Source: Deltaproteobacteria bacterium
GTDB lineage: Bacteria > Desulfobacterota > B13-G15 > RBG-16-54-18
DNA: 8,166 nucleotides
Reading direction: 5' to 3'
Assembly (NCBI GenBank): GCA_003646745.1
Contig: QMLM01000065.1
Coordinates: 1 to 8,166 of the forward strand
Positions 6,705 through 8,166 of this stretch are shown here, piece by piece; positions within the stretch are counted from its first letter, which is position 1, and each line of letters begins with the position of its first letter. The position numbers and the translations under genes are program-made. The notes under the pieces were generated by a model. The model was not told where the DNA came from. It saw only the letters and a program-made list of their open reading frames with translations, and made no database searches.

Positions 6705-7904
6705 TTATTTCAGAAGCTTGATCTGCTTTTTCCCAGGGACAAAGAAATTCGTCATCGGTTTATAAGTGCCACCTTCTTGAATCTGTACAATCCTGGCCAC
6801 AAAGGATCCCTCATGGTTATCCTTGCTGTAGGAGACTTTGGGGATCAACCCCCCAAAATCCTCATTTCGGAACGACTCCATGGCCTTATTGATCATCTCC
6901 CCGGTTATCTTCCCAAATTTTTCGTTGGCCCGCACAAAGGCCCTCTCCATAATCATAGCAACCGCAACACCCTCCCAGTAGGAGCAATCAAATCCCTTCA
7001 CCGTTCTGTAGCGTTTCCCGATGTCCAACATGAGCTTCACTCCTGGCGCACCATCTACAGGGAGCCCTCCACAAAATTGCATGAAGAGCCGATCACGGAT
7101 AAGGCCCTTTCCAAGTCTGAAGAAATCAGGGTCAGTGGAGGTCCAGGTCCCAAAGAAGGGGACCTTGTAACCGATACGATCAGCAGACTTGAGGGCCGTG
7201 ACAATAGCAGCAGGTAACATCTGAACAGCAATATATTGAGCTCCTGCCTTTTTCAACCGCAGCAGCTCGGTGGTCAAATCGACCGTTGCGGGAGGAAACT
7301 CCTCTATGCCAACAATATTTACATTATACTTAGCAGCATACTCCTTGCATGGCGCATGAATGGACTTACCATAGGGGTTATTATAAGTTAACAGGCCGAC
7401 CTTGGGCGCACCTCTGCCCTTATGGATGGTGCGGATATATTCCAGCACAGCATAGGAATCCAATATATAGCTGCCAAAGGGTAGGTAGATATAATTTATC
7501 GGAGGCTTGAGAAGCCCCTGGTAGGTGGAGAAGTTTATATCAGGCGTCCTGTACCTCTGAATAAGTGGTTTGACCGAGATACCCGTTCCAGCATCCCAGG
7601 TGGCAATCATATCCATTTTGTCCAGTGTACAAAATTTCTTTACATATTTTACTCCCTCAGGGATCTTGTAGGCATGATCCACCACGGTTAAATCAATCTT
7701 TCTGCCGGCAACCCCTTTCTTCGTCTCATTGACATAGCGGAAGTAGTCACGCATACCCTTGGCATGATACTGGCCCCAAGTGGAGGCTGGCCCCGTCAGG
7801 TTACACACAAAACCGACCTTGATGGGCCTCTGGGCCCACGCCCCCATTACCAACCCCATACACACGAATACTCCAATAATCGAAATAATAACTAACTTTC
7901 GCAT
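6705..7904 (-). CDS. livK: ABC transporter substrate-binding protein, LivK-like
   Basis: The periplasmic receptor that would deliver substrate to LivH and LivM; 399 residues, Peripla_BP_6 type. The N-terminus is a classic signal peptide: MRK, then a hydrophobic core to about residue 22, and an AWA site with likely cleavage between Ala24 and Gln25. There is no lipobox Cys at the cleavage point, so the mature protein is probably soluble in the periplasm. The mature chain opens IKVGFVCNLTGPASTWGQ, the usual first strand and ligand-loop region of this fold, and later shows KVGLLTYNNPYGKS near 174-187. It is the first gene of the operon. A very strong GGGAGGGAGGG ribosome site lies just before the ATG, consistent with the high expression needed for a binding protein. 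Family assignment does not give the ligand: relatives bind amino acids, amides, urea or aromatic and other carboxylates. Confidence 0.93.
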   Translation of the reverse strand: MRKLVIISIIGVFVCMGLVMGAWAQRPIKVGFVCNLTGPASTWGQYHAKGMRDYFRYVNETKKGVAGRKIDLTVVDHAYKIPEGVKYVKKFCTLDKMDMIATWDAGTGISVKPLIQRYRTPDINFSTYQGLLKPPINYIYLPFGSYILDSYAVLEYIRTIHKGRGAPKVGLLTYNNPYGKSIHAPCKEYAAKYNVNIVGIEEFPPATVDLTTELLRLKKAGAQYIAVQMLPAAIVTALKSADRIGYKVPFFGTWTSTDPDFFRLGKGLIRDRLFMQFCGGLPVDGAPGVKLMLDIGKRYRTVKGFDCSYWEGVAVAMIMERAFVRANEKFGKITGEMINKAMESFRNEDFGGLIPKVSYSKDNHEGSFVARIVQIQEGGTYKPMTNFFVPGKKQIKLLK

Positions 7905-7907
7905 GAC

Positions 7908-7918
7908 CCTCCCTCCCT
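7908..7918 (-). promoter_or_regulatory. Strong ribosome binding site of livK
   Basis: On the minus strand GGGAGGGAGGG precedes the livK ATG by 3 bases at its nearest end; its GGAGGG core gives suitable spacing. It is the strongest purine-rich site directly preceding a gene in the operon and supports the ATG at 7904. Confidence 0.75.
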
Positions 7919-7927
7919 TTTTAAGTG

Positions 7928-7941
7928 TTATTTTAAAATAA
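7928..7941. repeat. AT-only palindrome in the livK leader
   Basis: TTATTTT at 7928-7934 is followed directly by its reverse complement AAAATAA at 7935-7941. It lies in the untranslated leader about 24 bases upstream of the livK start. In AT-rich sequence such a palindrome may be chance, or it may keep the ribosome site unstructured. Confidence 0.4.
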
Positions 7942-7982
7942 ATATCCTCTTACTCACCATACCATAAATCAGTCCTCTCTAA

Positions 7983-7992
7983 CACCTCCTTT
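7983..7992 (-). promoter_or_regulatory. Orphan Shine-Dalgarno-like motif in the livK leader
   Basis: AAAGGAGGTG on the minus strand is a near-perfect match to the anti-Shine-Dalgarno complement, but it sits about 80 bases upstream of livK. No substantial reading frame begins at the usual 5-10 base spacing. Two tiny frames start further on, MVW at 7965 and a ten-residue one at 7960. It may be a remnant, a ribosome stand-by site, or chance. Confidence 0.35.
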
Positions 7993-8001
7993 TCTTATTT
8001 A

Positions 8002-8018
8002 TTGTATACAGCATACAA
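8002..8018. promoter_or_regulatory. 17-bp inverted repeat overlapping the -10 region: candidate operator
   Basis: TTGTAT at 8002-8007 and ATACAA at 8013-8018 are exact reverse complements separated by 5 bases. The repeat covers the predicted -10 box and start point, an ideal place for a repressor. Size and symmetry fit a dimeric helix-turn-helix repressor, for example of the GntR/FadR or TetR type. No regulator gene lies in the window, so the binding protein is unknown. Confidence 0.5.
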
Positions 8019-8037
8019 CAACAAAAATATTTGTCAA
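8010..8037 (-). promoter_or_regulatory. Probable sigma-70 type promoter of the liv operon
   Basis: A perfect -35 box TTGACA lies at 8037-8032 on the minus strand. After a 16-base spacer comes TATGCT at 8015-8010, a 4-of-6 match to the -10 consensus. The region is AT-rich, lies between the upstream gene end and livK, and points into the operon. Transcription would start near 8002, giving a leader of about 98 bases. Confidence 0.6.
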
Positions 8038-8039
8038 TA

Positions 8040-8060
8040 TAAAAACCAGGAATTTCCTTG
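8040..8060 (-). terminator. Weak candidate terminator of the upstream acyl-CoA synthetase gene
   Basis: On the minus strand CAAGGAAATTCCTGG forms a short imperfect stem followed by TTTTTAT, 17 bases after the stop of the upstream gene and just before the livK promoter. The stem is only 4-5 bp, so termination would be weak. If it does not work, the upstream gene and the liv operon could be co-transcribed. Confidence 0.3.
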
Positions 8061-8076
8061 ATTCTCTTATTTAAAA

Positions 8077-8166
8077 TTAGCTATACCCTTCCTTCAGCAC
8101 AGCCTTACGGATTTTGCCGCTGGGGGTCTTGGGTAGATTAGGAACGAAATCCACCGACCTGGGCAC
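8077..8166 (-). CDS. C-terminal end of an AMP-forming acyl-CoA synthetase (partial)
   Basis: The last 29 codons and TAA stop of a gene entering from the right edge. The peptide reads VPRSVDFVPNLPKTPSGKIRK and then AVLKEGYS. PKTPSGKIRK is the C-terminal core motif of ANL-superfamily ligases, with the Lys of GKIRK being the residue that catalyses adenylation. VDFVPNLPKT is the usual preceding strand of acetyl-, benzoate- and medium-chain-type acyl-CoA synthetases. It differs clearly from the ligase inside the operon, which has TRTGKVRR at the same place, so it is a different subfamily rather than a duplicate. It has the same orientation as the liv genes and ends 172 bp before livK. Only the family can be stated; the substrate is beyond the edge. 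Confidence 0.88.
   Translation of the reverse strand: MPRSVDFVPNLPKTPSGKIRKAVLKEGYS

Noticed and set aside
6657..7217. A 186-codon open frame on the plus strand opposite livK and the start of livG
   Set aside because: It lies entirely antisense to well-supported genes, resembles no family I know, and its length is explained by the codon pattern of livK.
7928..7960. A ten-residue leader frame MVSKRIFILK upstream of livK
   Set aside because: The spacing from the nearest purine-rich site is too long and there is no run of regulatory codons, so it is not called as a gene.
1..8166. CRISPR array, tRNA, rRNA, transposase gene or phage genes
   Set aside because: No regularly spaced repeats, cloverleaf sequence or recognisable mobile-element protein was seen on either strand.

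Overview
The window holds one long minus-strand gene cluster for a branched-chain amino acid (LIV/HAAT) type ABC importer with an acyl-CoA synthetase built into it. Base composition is mixed, close to 50% G+C, with frequent AGG (Arg) and ATA (Ile) codons. A large FAA1-type acyl-CoA synthetase between livG and livH, and a LivF ending in a basic RRKRWL tail, fit what I recall of Desulfobacterota (former Deltaproteobacteria) and related anaerobic or aromatic/fatty-acid-degrading bacteria. No rRNA or other taxonomic marker is present, so this placement is an inference.

Layout, read along the minus strand from the right edge. (1) At 8166-8077 is the C-terminal end of a second AMP-forming acyl-CoA synthetase. 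(2) At 8076-7905 is a 172-bp intergenic region with a weak terminator-like hairpin, a TTGACA promoter overlapped by a 17-bp inverted repeat, and an AT-rich leader ending in a strong ribosome binding site. (3) Then come livK (binding protein), livG (ATPase), an acyl-CoA synthetase, livH and livM (permeases), livF (ATPase) and an MBL-fold hydrolase. Gaps are 6 to 39 bp, so this is very probably one operon. (4) At 342-142 is the 5' end of a second livG that loses all family similarity near base 141. (5) At 1-80, on the plus strand, is the C-terminal tail of an unrelated protein running towards the broken livG.

The five liv genes make a complete importer: a periplasmic binding protein, two membrane subunits and two ATPases. 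The ligase would convert an imported or intracellular carboxylate to its CoA thioester, and the MBL protein may act as a hydrolase in the same pathway. The natural substrate may therefore be a carboxylic acid (branched, fatty or aromatic) rather than an amino acid, although nothing in the sequence fixes the substrate.

The points most worth a second look are the livG truncation junction near 141, a perfect 28-bp palindrome inside the N-terminal extension of the intact livG just downstream of livK, and the inverted repeat overlapping the livK promoter. I found no tRNA, rRNA, CRISPR array, transposase or clearly new system.
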